NCBI GenBank assembly: GCA_922989275.2
Contig: OV277864.1
Location: 1,116,001-1,180,000, forward strand
Direction: 5' to 3'
DNA: 64,000 bases
Source: Gari tellinella
Taxonomy: Eukaryota; Mollusca; Bivalvia; Cardiida; Psammobiidae
A program made the position numbers and the translations under genes. Each line of letters starts with the position of its first letter. Position 1 is the stretch's first letter. The notes under the pieces are model-generated. The model was not told where the DNA came from. It did not search any database and saw only the letters and a program-made list of their open reading frames with translations. Shown piece by piece: positions 1 through 11,218 of the stretch.

Positions 1-2
1 CC

Positions 3-257
3 GAACCAGGGGCCCGTTTCATAAAACTTCGTACGATAAATGTTGTCGTAAGTCATAACTTTAAAATACATTTAATTTCTGATTTTTCTATCTAATCCTG
101 TCTTGTGACATATCTTTGAAATCGTCTCGAAAAGACAATTCCTAAGAAATGTCACAATACAGGATTAGATGAAGAAATAAATTATAATTGAGACTTTTAT
201 AAACTGACTTACGACAACATTTGTCGTACGAAGCTTTCTGAAACGGGACCCTGGTTC
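3..257. repeat. Fold-back MITE, family G copy 1
   Basis: The ends are inverted repeats of about 55 bp (GAACCAGGGGCCCGTTTC at the left, its near-complement at the right, ending about 257). The interior also folds: a segment near 88-115 pairs with one near 145-170, with a tip around ATCGTCTCGAAAAGACAATT. No coding capacity is seen. The same end type recurs at 14098 and about 42300, so this is a dispersed non-autonomous element. The superfamily is not assigned. Confidence 0.75.
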
Positions 258-377
258 CAAACAGTTTAAACTCAGGTACAAGTACATGTACCAATTAAAT
301 GGTCAATATCAATATTCAATATCATTGCCTGCAAGATCGTTTAAAAGTAAGATTTAAGGTAGTGTAAATTATGAAAT

Positions 378-475
378 ATCGACACGAGTGACCAGCAGTT
401 TGAATCCTGATCAAATACCGACGTTGAAAGAGTTAAGGAGCATTTTGATCAGGGTCAATGCGGTTTGCAAAATGT
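378..475. repeat. Degenerate family A hairpin relic
   Basis: A CAGTTTGAATCCTGATCA half and a TTTTGATCAGGGTCAATGCGG half recall the family A core, but the stem is badly eroded. It may be an old copy; weak call. Confidence 0.35.
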
Positions 476-550
476 ACAAAACGGTAAAGTGTTTCCTAGC
501 ATATGGACATGGACGAGGCAACTCGTTTGAACGGACTAGAAATATGTGAT

Positions 551-768
551 TTAACCCCTTCACTGTCGTGACGTCATCAATTTTAAACAATTGTCGTCTG
601 CTTTTATTTCTAAAACTAAATATTTAGTTATTTCGACTTATGAAATATTGAAATGAGTGTAAAACAGTCTGTATCCTGATCTGACGCCGCGTTACGCGGC
701 GTCTGATCAGGATTCAAACTGTTTTCAAATTACTAGTGTACTCGGGGTAAGGCAGTGAAAGGGTTAAA
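551..768. repeat. Hairpin-cored MITE, family A (reference copy)
   Basis: The outer inverted repeats are TTAACCCCTTCACTGTC at the left and GGCAGTGAAAGGGTTAA at the right. The central palindrome (about 663-722) reads ACAGTCTGTATCCTGATCTG, then ACGCCGCG, loop TTA, CGCGGCGT and the return arm; the stem is about 28 bp with a few mismatches. The left arm contains a perfect CRE-like TGACGTCA. The unit is non-coding and is the pattern against which the other A copies were recognised. The transposase family is unknown. Confidence 0.8.
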
Positions 769-1241
769 AGACAAAGTTAATGCATCCAAGTAATGTTCAT
801 GAGGCTTAATTTTATATCAGCAATCTTATGTTACTGACCTTTACACAATGATATCATAATTGCCGTTTGTCGCAATTTTGTTCTCGAAGTGTTCATTTGG
901 TGTTTAGTCTCTTTGAAACATATTTTAGCAGAACGAGTTATTTTGTGTCAGATAATTAGACAAGCATAGACACCCTGTTCCTCGTATTCCAATAGTAAAT
1001 ATCTAACATGACATGTAACACATAAATGGCAGGTTATCTTGACTGAGATAATTAATGGCAGTCTGTATCAGTTGCTTCGTGCAGCCAGCTACACCAAACA
1101 TGACAGTCTTATCAGTATACACATTAACCTTTACATGGAAGAAGGCATTATATTTGAGTCTTTCCATGGGAAAACATGGCTTATTGCTTTGCAAACCGTG
1201 TAGACCAAGGCCAGCTGCCACGTCTTTGGCGACTTGGCTTA

Positions 1242-1293
1242 CATTTGCAAACAGTTTGGATCCAGATCAGACGCCCTTAGGATCCAAACGGTT
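1242..1293. repeat. Eroded family A core
   Basis: GCAAACAGTTTGGATCCAGA, then ATCAGACGCC, is followed almost at once by GGATCCAAACGG. The tip and part of the right arm are deleted. Confidence 0.55.
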
Positions 1294-1647
1294 TTCCAAT
1301 CATCTTCTAACTTTCGTCAGTTTGTAAAGCTACTCAACTAGACTACTTTTGATTTATTTTTGCAGACGATATATTTAAAGCGGATGGGAATTCAGCATAG
1401 TAAGGCTTAACACGTTGTCGACCAGATGCATGTACTATACCTATTTACTATTGCGGTCTACATAAAATGACATTAATCCATCGTCTGTCCCTTGAGACTG
1501 CCATCCCTTACAATTTTCAGTACTAATTTTTTTTAAAACAGAACAGCGGAAAGTAATCAATTTTATTCAATTATTACACGGTTTCATTTTTTCAGCGTGT
1601 CTTGGTTCTTCACCATTCTCTTGCTAAACGCAAGTCGAATTGTATTT

Positions 1648-1714
1648 GTAAACAGGCTGGATCCAGATCGGACACCGTGTAACTCGGCTTCTGATCTGGA
1701 TACAAACTGTTTGA
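1648..1714. repeat. Family A hairpin core
   Basis: Arms GTAAACAGGCTGGATCCAGA and TCTGGATACAAACTGTTTGAC meet at GACACCGTG..CTCGGCTTC. The outer MITE ends were not identified with confidence. Confidence 0.65.
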
Positions 1715-2316
1715 CAAACGTATATCTGTTTCGTCAGTAAACCATAAAATGAAAATTTGATTGTAAGAAAAGCAGAGACGAGAAGTGTGAAGCGGAGGAT
1801 GCTTATAGTACGGGATTGGTTTAACACTTCTCTGATTAAATATCAATGCCAAGAATTTGTTTTATTGGAAAAATTGATTCAGAAGGTAATGCCATCACCA
1901 AACTTCATTGCACTTTCTGTTGTTCGAAGAGAAATGAACTTCAGTTGTATTCTTGTCCTCATCAATCTCGAATGCTAATTAAGATAATTCATTTGTCGAC
2001 CTCCGAGACATTTTCGGCTCTTATGCAGATAGTTGATCTTGTCCTGACACATACCTCAGCAGGTTTGAATGATTTGCTGAGATCATATGGTATAATCCAT
2101 GGCGTACAGTGAAGAAAATGTTATTCTCTCGTTGAAATGCGTATTCCTACAAGGGCCCTCCGAACAACAATTTCCTCCTTACAAAAACACTCGTCGCTGC
2201 TCTCAAAACAAGACAATTATGCCCAACATTTCCACGTCTGCATTGTCTTCTGCTTTTATTTGTCGCCTGCTGTCACATATTGGACATTTTGCCAGAAAAA
2301 AACATAATGACGAGTA

Positions 2317-2383
2317 ACAAACAGCTTGAATCCAGATCAGACGACGCGATACTTGGCGTCTGATCTGGATTCAAACTGTTTGC
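2317..2383. repeat. Family A hairpin core
   Basis: ACAAACAGCTTGAATCCAGA pairs with TCTGGATTCAAACTGTTTGC; the tip is GACGACGCGATACTTGGCGTC. The mismatch is confined mostly to the tip. Confidence 0.7.
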
Positions 2384-2399
2384 AAATGTATGTCAATGT

Positions 2400-3680
2400 C
2401 ACTCCCTAAAATAGTTCCCTCTGAACAACAAATACAATCTTTGTCTCCAATCGGGTGTTGTTGTGGAGAGGGAGCACTGGATACATAAACACAATGCAAT
2501 AAACCATAAGAAAGCAGCTTTTTTAAATTTAGTTTGAACTACTAGTAAGTGGCTAACAGTTCGGAGCATACTCATACTCCGGGTTATCCAGCGTCTGATT
2601 GGGCTCATATTTTAAACCAAATGCGATTTTTTGGTAAAGGACAAACGTCCACTGTACGGTATCAGTCAGGATCAATTCCTCGGCGATACATTTAGAATCT
2701 CTTTGGTACTGGACGACAACGAAAAAATAACAAAATTTGGTGAGGAAATTTCCTATACAGCATCAGTTAGGGTTGCCAGGATTGATGTGCGAGTATATCT
2801 TTGGACGACTGAGTGTCCCGTAACACTTTCAGATTATATATTTATATCATTTTAAGGTACTTCGCATATGCGCGTAGTTTCCATACGATTGTTATGAAAA
2901 TTGCCATGAAGAATGATAATAGCCTAAGAAACAATGTGTGTAAATATAGGCAAAATTTATCGTGTGGTTTGTCTTTAAGGTCTTTTTTCTGACAAAAACC
3001 TAGAATTTTTATGATTTTATTTTTCTTAAAAATGAATAAAGCTAATGACTATAATTCTCGCCCAATAAGTAGTCCACAACATGCATTACAAGAAAAGCTA
3101 AAAACATTTTGAATAAAGGTGTTCAGAAAGATGTTATCAGCTATTTAAATTTTGCAAAATGCTAAAAAATTGAATTACAAAAAACTGACTCGTTCAATGT
3201 ATATTTGTTTTCATTTTATTCAAATATATGGTTGATGAACTAGTCAGTCTGAAAAAATTAGAAAATATTACAGTCAGGATTTGTTGTAATAACATAGTTT
3301 CTTATTAAAATGTGGGATATTTGTTGTTTAGATACAGTTACCTACCTTAGAATTAAAACTTTGTCATTAAAATGCATTATTATTTATTCATGGACTTGCA
3401 TACAAGGTTTATTATATTGTTTGAACATAATTATAATGGGCAATATCGATCTTGAAAAGGTTAGCGTATTGATAAGCTTCAAGGTGTGGCTTTATTGTTC
3501 GATCAAATCGTTTACTTGTATACCGATTTAATTGACTTGTAAGTCATTAAACTAAAACGTACAGGTAAGTGGACATATACTTGGACCGTAAACATCACTA
3601 GTACTAATCAACGAAGACTAAACATAACATGTCTCTTGATTACTGCGTTGTGGATTGACTAGTCAATAAATCGGACACTA
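2400..3680. other. No gene or clear repeat recognised
   Basis: AT-rich sequence. Short open frames (for example 2631-2855) lack recognisable motifs or exon signals. I see no RNA gene or strong inverted repeat. Confidence 0.5.
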
Positions 3681-3685
3681 AAAAA

Positions 3686-3778
3686 AAATTTGGATCGGAT
3701 GGGTCTCGAACCTATGACCTTTGGATTGCTAGTCAACCACTATAGTCAACCACTATACTAACTGCGCTATGAAGGATT
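3686..3778 (-). repeat. tRNA-derived SINE head with internal duplication
   Basis: Read on the minus strand this has an A-box-like TAGCGCAGTTAGTATAGTGG and a B-box GGTTCGAGACC, the two halves of a Pol III internal promoter. Between them ATAGTGGTTGACT is directly duplicated, lengthening the A-to-B spacing, so it is not a functional tRNA. Most likely it is the head of a SINE or a tRNA pseudogene. Confidence 0.6.
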
Positions 3779-3936
3779 ATACTAATTTATATCAACATTT
3801 CCTCTATATAAATTTTCTAGTATAAACACGTACGAAAAAGGTCTGTGTCGTCCAGACGTATATCCGCTCGCCCGCAAGACCGACTTCCGGTAGCGAAAGG
3901 CCTTAAAGAGAAATCATTTGCCAACACGATGGTATA

Positions 3937-4633
3937 ATGCACGATAAGATCACATTACTCAATAAATCACAAAATGAACCTAAATGACCCCTATTTCAGG
4001 ACACCGGAGCAAAGCACTTTTAGACATTATATGGCAATGTAATAATTTCTTAAAAAGTACAATTTTTAATTTTTACTTTGAAATATATCAGTTTATGTCA
4101 GTTTATGATTAATATAAATAAATGGCCTTACAATTGAAAGGGTTCGATGTCTTAATTTTCATTTTTTCAAAACATAACATGTCTTATTTTGCTTATGACA
4201 AAAGTCGATATGTTTTTGAATGCTATGAAAATTGTCTAGATCAGTATATCTAATTTTTTATTTAAAAACATAAAAGTCTTCGTCAATGGCTGCAATTGTA
4301 GCCTGGTTGAATGTTTAAGCTTTCACCAACTACTTTTATATATAACAGTAGAATTGTTTTCAGTTCGTGTTTAGTATAAGCTATTTATTTTACATTTTAT
4401 AAAATAATAACATTTAAAAATGTGTAGTGTGTCCATACTGCATAATTGTCTGATTTTATTTGACATAAGGTTTCATAAACTTATTCAAAATAATAAAGCC
4501 GCAATAGTAATTAAAGTATCAAATTTTGTTCAAAATATTACCTTAACAATACACAAAAAGGTCCTGTGTCCTGGAGTAGGGGTCATTTAGGTTCATGTTG
4601 TGACTTATTAAGTTATGTGATCTTATCGTGCAT
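3937..4633. repeat. 697-bp element with about 75-bp terminal inverted repeats
   Basis: The left end begins ATGCACGATAAGATCACAT and contains AACCTAAATGACCCCTA and CAGGACACCGGA. The right end carries the complements of these blocks in reverse order and finishes ATGTGATCTTATCGTGCAT. By eye the arms are roughly 80% identical. The AT-rich interior shows no ORF with recognisable motifs, so this is an old non-autonomous DNA element. Confidence 0.7.
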
Positions 4634-4816
4634 AAGATCATAATGTAGGGGTAGGAATTTTCTTTTAAACGATATATCACACATGCAATTTGCGCGTATG
4701 ATATCGAAGATATTGATCAAGAAACAACCCTCGTACGGAAAACATCTTGCCTAGAGTATTTGTCCTACATCGCATTAGCCATTAGCCAGAGATACCACAT
4801 TTGATATGTAATACAT

Positions 4817-5068
4817 TTAACCCTTTATCTGATAGCCTATTTATAGTATTGAAAATACGTGACTACTTAAAGCAGGTTGAAAGTAAAGCTGAATGCGCCT
4901 TAAGGCGCATTCTGCTTTACTTTCAGCCTGCTTTAAGCTATCATGTGCTAGAATATATATAACATTCCTTATAATAAATATTCATGACTGATTAAATTGG
5001 AACTATTTTCTTCAGCGGAGGAATAAATCATATTCGCTAAAAGGCGCGTCTATGGGTGAAAGGGTTAA
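4817..5068 (+). repeat. Hairpin-cored MITE, family B (reference copy)
   Basis: Ends are TTAACCCTTTATCTGATAG and CTATGGGTGAAAGGGTTAA. The core (about 4866-4937) is a near-perfect palindrome: CTTAAAGCAGGTTGAAAGTA, then AAGCTGAATGCGCC, loop TTAA, and the return arm ending CAGCCTGCTTTAAG. The stem is about 34 bp. The right shoulder carries conserved words (CTGCTAGAATATA, TTCATGACTG, TATTTTCTTCAG) that identify all other family B copies. Non-coding. Confidence 0.85.
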
Positions 5069-5635
5069 GAAGGCGACATATGATTTTGAGACCTCGATAA
5101 TCTTGACGTAGACGTTTTACCTTAACTATTATTATGTAATGGGGAAAAGGGAGGTAATTTGAAAGTTTAGGCTAGATAGTTTTAAATATTAATATAGGTT
5201 TCCAAAACAAGTTCAGTACTTTCACTAGACATCTTGAATAATTATTATAATCTGTTTATTTATCTTAGTAATGTATATGTATTTGTTGATGTTCATGTTT
5301 GTAAGCCCTTTTGATTGTACAACAGTCTGTCTGTCAGTAGGCTGTTGTTCAATCAAACAGGGCTGGCAAATTGCATTCACATATAAAGAAAGATCTTGTG
5401 ATCTTGAGTGATGGTACATAGTTACCAACTCATAGATTATAGCCGCCAGTCAATTAAAGTTAGATTTACTAGTAATAAAGGTCTGTAAATGCGAAGGACT
5501 AGTCACTTATATGTTCCTCTCCTCAAACACAGAACTCGGTATTCGTGACGGGCTAGGCCTACCCTAGAGCTTTGCCCGCTACAATTATATAAAAACGTTG
5601 AGCACATTTCCTATACCAGTAAGGGGTTCCCAATT

Positions 5636-5879
5636 TACAGTGGAGAATCTGTTATTCTTTCCCGTTTAAACGTACGCAAACGCAAAGCGCTAAAACGTAG
5701 AAAAGAACAACTTTTGGACAATTCTGATAGTTCATGTTTATCTTGGTGGCAAACAGTTTGGAGCCTGATCAGACGCCGGGTTGCCCGGCGTCTGATCTGG
5801 CTCCAAACTGTTTGCACTGCAAATAATAGTTTTAGCGTAAACGCGTTTATTGGGAAAGAATAACACATTCTCCACTGTA
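5636..5879. repeat. Hairpin-cored MITE, family E (reference copy)
   Basis: Ends TACAGTGGAGAATCTGTTAT and AACACATTCTCCACTGTA are inverted repeats that continue through TTCTTTCCCGTTTAAACG / CGTTTATTGGGAAAGAA. The centre (5749-5815) is a 32-bp stem with loop TTG and one mismatch, built from the family A word CAAACAGTTTGGAGCC. TA at each edge suggests a TA target duplication, as in Tc1/mariner-type MITEs. Confidence 0.8.
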
Positions 5880-6590
5880 GTATGTGAGTACATCTTGGGA
5901 TGGGAAGTGTTGCGAACCGTATAAAAATCACTATGACATTGACTTTGACATCTTTTGTAGTAAACACTTCGTTTGGAGAATAATTATGTCCTATACCACA
6001 TCCGATAGAGATACTAAAATTATTGTGTGAGTACATCTTGGGATAGCGGAGTGTGACATACTATATTTAGCTCACTGTGACCTTGACCTTAGCATTTGAC
6101 ATGGATTATATAGAAATATACCATATCATTTAAGTATATCAAATTCAGTGTTAGTACAGCTTTGTATGGAGGCGTGGCTTTCAGGTGAATGCCATTGACA
6201 TTGAACTTTGGTCTCAATTAAAAAAGAAATATTGTCTGGAGACCAGTTAAGGTTACATATGAGCTAGACTTACCAAATAGTGTGCGTGAGTACACTATGG
6301 AAGTATCGCGAACCATTTTCAGTACACTGTTACCTTGACCTTTGACGTTAATCATAGAATAAACTAGCCCGGATCATATTTCCTAGACCACATCCGCTAA
6401 GCAAACCATGAGTATATGAGTGGTGCATGGAGATGACAAAGTGTCACAGAACATTTTCAGACCACTGTGACATTGGCTGTTGGTCTCAATTGTAGCTTCT
6501 TCGAAGCATTTTACTGCACCAAATTAGCTTGAAATGCAGAATTAGGTGTGCGAGAACATTTTCGAATATTTACATTCACCCTGTAAAGTC
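5880..6590 (+). repeat. Degenerate tandem repeat, about 140-bp units
   Basis: The words GTGAGTACATCTTGGGAT, GCGAACC, CACTGTGACCTTGACCTT and ATATCCTAGACCACATCCG-like phrases recur at about 5884, 6026, 6283 and 6405 with drift. This is an old tandem array with no coding potential recognised. Confidence 0.55.
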
Positions 6591-6599
6591 TTTATGTAA

Positions 6600-8550
6600 T
6601 CATATTAAAAATATGCGGTACATCTGCCGATGAACCTACACTTCGAAGCTGGTTTTAGCCAGTTCGGATTTCGCCCGTGTTATTCGTGGACTTCCTCCAA
6701 TAGATTATATCGGGCACTTAACACTAAGCTCCCATTGGTCGACGGTCATATGACACTAACGGAGTGATACAGACCCATAGGTCGTTGCCATCGCGTTGCT
6801 ATGTGTGTAAATTGGTTAAGAAAACAACCGCGATCTGTATTTTTAGAATGTGCTTTGGCAATAGATATTCAAGTTGCACTGTTATTTATTTGCCTTGTAA
6901 GTCTTTTCCATTCACAGAGAGAAAGTTAACTGGAAAAAATCCTGAGTTTTTAATACAGTTAGAGTACATGTAGTTGGGACTACTTTCTCACCATATCTCG
7001 AAACTGGAATGGCTATTACATCGACATTACATCTATCAAACCTCTTTGACCGGTATATGATAAATTATTATACAGAAAAACAAATCTGGCCGATAAACAC
7101 ATTAAATTGACAAGACAGAAAATATAAATATAAGGAATAAACAACATCTCTTTGCCGCTCATGACGGTATGACTACATTAGCTTCGCAGGGGGTAAATTT
7201 CGTAAACGCCCTTCCGTCATGAACGTCAAAAATACGTTGTTTATACCTATAATGAATGAGCGACACGTACCGTCTTCAAATATTGTGTATGAATATATTT
7301 ACAGGTCTGCATACAGCAACAACCTACAATCTAATACACTTTCGGGGATTCTGCTACTCACGATGACACAGTTCTGGTTTCTTACAAATTCTTCTCAATT
7401 TCAAGTGAATGTCCGATACGGATATTGTAATTAACTTAACTGTCTGTCTCCCCATATTAGATATAGCACTGGTCTAGTTTAATACCTTATTTCCCAGTAG
7501 GCTAATATGATTAATAAAACTGATGCAAATTCTCTTTAATCATATACAAATAAGTAAACAGTGTTTACAGCACATTCTTTACTTCATTTTACAGTAGAGA
7601 AATGTTACTCATTCTAGATTAACGTGTTTATAATGAAACAATTAATTCTAATACATACAGCTTGGGTCAGATCAGAACCTATAACTATATTTTAGTGGTT
7701 TGTGTTTGCGTTGCGTTTAAACTGGAAAGAAAATCATTTTATCTACCGTTTATGCCTGAAAAAGGCATTTCGACACTCTTCGGTATATTAAAAAAAAACA
7801 TCAAAAGTGAATAGCGTTTTATAGATACGTTTCATAACAATTTATCTGTCATGACTAGTGGTGAACCGATTATCGCTGACAATCAGTTGTTTTCTTCTAA
7901 GTCGGCGACACTCGATTGACATTGTCTCTCTTTCGCGACGTCCCAATGTTTTAAAATTGTTCAAAACTATGAAAAGATTTGAAGGTTTCTGTAAATATAT
8001 GAAATGGAACTTTTGGTTCGTAAGAGCAGATGCTTAACTTTCTATTATGTTCTGAAACATCTTATGTTTAAAGGCACATAAAGGCCTATGGTGGGGAAAG
8101 AGTTGAGATAATCAATCAAACGTACCTCAAATTTGAAGAATGAATCTACACTTATGTGTGGCTATATCTTTGTAACAGAATATTTGTGTTCTATCGCTAC
8201 CTCGCCATATGTGCAGCGCGTGTGTGATTTATTGTGAATTCAAACACATTTGCTTCCTGCTTTGTTTATATAGAGGCGAGAGCGGGGTACGTGAGAATTT
8301 GAAATCATACCCTCCTCATCAATGCATCTTACACTACATGTTTTTCATTCCCCTCATATGACGCTGGCTTTCTCACACTATTTTACGTCTTATTTAATGA
8401 AATCATTGAAAAATATTTCAAAGTGTGACTTTTCCAATTAATACGCCGAGTTTCTTCTCAGCTGGTGGCCAATGATGAATTAAACATTGCAGGAAGAAAA
8501 CGTTGCTGGCATTTTGTCATGAGAGATTGATATAGCAATTAATACATTAT
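6600..8550. other. No gene recognised; weak inverted repeat at 7133-7255
   Basis: No exon, RNA gene or transposon protein is seen. A weak inverted repeat (GGAATAAACAACAT..CGCTCATGACGG versus CCGTCATGAACG..ACGTTGTTTATACC) lies at about 7133-7255. Confidence 0.45.
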
Positions 8551-9632
8551 TTGGAAGATATTACGGAAGCCGGATAGTGCCATTTTTACAATTTTTAAAA
8601 ATAAAAATATCTTGAAAATTCAAGTTATTATCTTGAAAATTCAAGATAGTATGTTGAAAATTCAAGATACTATCTTGAATTTTCAAGATAGTATCTTGAA
8701 TTTTCAAGTTAGTATGTTGAAAATTCAAGATACTATCTTGAATTTTCAAGATAGTATCTTGAATTTTCAAGTTAGTATGTTGAAAATTCAAGATACTATC
8801 TTGAATTTTCAAGTTATTATCTTGAATATTCAAGATAGTATGTTGAAAATTCAAGATACTATCTTGAATTTTCAAGATACTATCTTGAATTTTCAAGATA
8901 ATAACTTGAATTTTCAAGATAAAAAAATAAATAAAAAATTGTAAATAATATCTTGAATTTTCAAGTTAGTATGTTGAAAATTCAAGAAACTATCTTGAAA
9001 ATTCAAGTTATTATCTTGAATATTCAAGATACTATCTTGAATTTTCAAGTTATTATCTTGAATATTCAAGTTAGTATGTTGAAAATTCAAGATACTATCT
9101 TGAATTTTCAAGTTATTATCTTGAATATTCAAGATAGTATGTTGAAAATTCAAGATACTATCTTGAATTTTCAAGATACTATCTTGAATTTTCAAGATAA
9201 TAACTTGAATTTTCAAGATAAAAAAAAAATAAAAAATTGTAAATATTATCTTGAATTTTCAAGTTAGTATGTTGAATATTCAAGAAACTATCTTGAATTT
9301 TCAAGTTAGTATCTTGAATATTCAAGATACTATCTTGAATTTTCAAGTTATTATCTTGAATATTCAAGATAGTATGTTGAAAATTCAAGATACTATCTTG
9401 AATTTTCAAGATAGTATCTTGAATTTTCAAGTTAGTATGTTGAAAATTCAAGATACTATCTTGAATTTTCAAGTTATTATCTTGAATATTCAAGATAGTA
9501 TGTTGGAAATTAAAGATACTATCTTGAATTTTCAAGATACTATCTTGAATTTTCAAGATAATAACTTGAATTTTCAAGATAAAAAAAAATAATTGTAAAA
9601 GTGGCACTATCCGGCTTCCGTAAGATCTTGCA
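8551..9632. mobile_element. TIR element filled with about 44 tandem 21-bp dyad repeats
   Basis: Inverted ends of about 42 bp (left TTACGGAAGCCGGATAGTGCCA, right its complement followed by AAGATCTTGCAA) bracket about 1 kb built from a 21-bp unit. Each unit holds the dyad CTTGAANNTTCAAG, with centre AA, TT or TA, plus a short linker (AGT, ACT, TATT). There are three blocks (about 8608-8920, 8948-9220 and 9247-9582; roughly 15, 13 and 16 units). They are separated by an A-rich spacer with AAAAATTGTAAA, which is also the inner edge of the TIR. Because 21 is a multiple of 3, six long open frames arise on both strands and spell heptads such as ILNFQDS or ILKIQDS. I regard these as by-products of the repeat, not genes. 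Confidence 0.85.
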
Positions 9633-9692
9633 ACAGCATATTCTAGAAATGATTGGTTTATTTCGCCCCTTCACTGCTATGACGCCATTAGC

Positions 9693-10083
9693 TTTAACTC
9701 TTTGCATGCTGGGTAATTTTTTCGTCTGCAACAATTTGGCATCTACTATCGTTCTAAAATTAGATTTTTCAACATTTCCTTAACATTCAGTGTCAGAATA
9801 GCAAACAGTTTGGATCCTGATGAGACGCCGCGTTACGCGGCGTCTCATCTGGATCCAATCTGTTTGCAGACGTAATAACTATAGCAGGTTTGCAACAATT
9901 TGGCATCTACTATCGTTCTAAAATTAAATTTTTCAAAATTTCCTTTACATTCAGTGTCAGAATAGCAAACAGTTTGGATCCGGATGAGACGCCGCGTTAC
10001 GCGGCGTCTCATCTGGATCCAATCTGTTTGCAGACGTAATAACAATAGCAGGTTTATCTGCCGCTAGCGTGCAAAGAGTTAAA
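9693..10083. repeat. MITE containing a tandem-duplicated hairpin core
   Basis: Ends TTTAACTCTTTGCATGCTGG and CCGCTAGCGTGCAAAGAGTTAAA are inverted repeats. Inside, a 164-bp unit starting GCAACAATTTGGCATCTAC is directly repeated (first at 9728, second at 9892). Each unit includes a complete family A core with near-perfect arms and tip GACGCCGCG-TTA-CGCGGCGTC. Seven or so differences between the units suggest a fairly recent duplication. Confidence 0.75.
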
Positions 10084-10265
10084 CAATTGTCGTTTGCTTC
10101 TATATCTAAATTCTAAATTATAAGTATTTTGACTTAAGAAATATGAAATTGAGTGTCAAACAGTTTAGATCCTGATCAGACGCCGCAGTAAGCGTCGTCT
10201 GATCATGATCCAAACTGTTTGCAAACAGCCATTGTACCCGGGGTAAGACAGTGAATGAGTAAAAG
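10083..10265. repeat. Family A MITE, core 10155-10222
   Basis: The left arm has ACAATTGTCGTTTGC and ATATGAAATTGAGTG; the right arm has GTACCCGGGGTAAGACAGTGAA. The core GTCAAACAGTTTAGATCCTG closes over GACGCCGCAGTAAGCGTCGTC. Its left end abuts the preceding MITE. Confidence 0.65.
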
Positions 10266-10299
10266 AGAAAAGGGGCGCGGAAACGCACTTTTGTTCAAA

Positions 10300-11218
10300 T
10301 AATCATGTAAACGCATTTATTGGGAACGAATAACGTTAGATTTATCCACTGTACGAACAAAATTGCGTTCCTACGTTCTGTTTCTCTAATCCATTCATTG
10401 CCCTACTCCGGGTACAATGGCTATTTGCAAACAGTTTTTGGAAAAAGAAAACAAATTAACGATTTCCTAAACATGAGCGCCACAAGACATATGTATATAT
10501 GGTATATCTCTCTACATAAGCACCAACCATGATATAGATTTCCACTCATTTCAATAGTTCCGTAGTCAACATAGCTTAAATTTGAGAAATAAAGCATATA
10601 TTGTTTAAACTTGATATCCTCATAACATTGAATGAGTTAAGTTTCGATGTTTCATAGTGTATCTGTGAGACACTGACACAACAGTATGCTTTTTAATAGA
10701 TGTGATATATTGTCTGAGAGATAACTGCTCCTTTTGTAGTGTATACCAAAAATATTGTTACACAAAATAATGCAAAATGACAAACAGTGCACTTATATAT
10801 AGGTAACGTTTATGTAAATCCACTTTGAGCTGTGTTCCATGTTTAACCTTTGTATAGTGCAGAAAACGTTAGTAAATCTATTTCATAATAAACGTATTTG
10901 TGATCAATATCGGGTACAGGCAGAGCAAGCAAATCTATCAAAGGCATGCCATTATCTACATTGCATTCCGTTTGCATTTAGTTTCGTTTTAACGGGAAAT
11001 ATAACGGCTTCCCCCATTGGATGCATGATCTGTCTAATAGTGATGTATCACCAAGTCAAACCATCCATTCTAGGGCAACCAAAAGGAATTAGAATATACT
11101 ATTCGCTGATCAAACGTACATTATTTTCCATGCACAATGATTAATTGATGAATAAAAGTCGTTTTCGCAATATGCGAATATTAAAATTGACTGTTTATAG
11201 GCAGCCATAAAATCTCAA
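10300..11218. other. No gene recognised
   Basis: Fragments of family E right-arm sequence (ACGCATTTATTGGGAACGAATAACG at 10312-10336) are followed by AT-rich sequence. An open frame at 10839-11144 has no motif I can place. Confidence 0.45.

Noticed and set aside
8608..9582. CRISPR-like array
   Set aside because: The units are contiguous and all alike, with no unique spacers, in an animal genome.
8608..9582. True multi-unit heat-shock element
   Set aside because: Successive GAA/TTC units across dyads are 13 bp apart, which breaks the 5-bp register of a continuous element; only isolated two-unit cores remain.
8561..9607. Six overlapping ORFs of 100-142 codons on both strands as genes
   Set aside because: They follow automatically from a 21-bp period without stops; the peptides only restate the repeat and there are no flanking gene signals.
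10839..11144. 101-aa protein gene
   Set aside because: No motif, no exon signals, composition of translated non-coding DNA.
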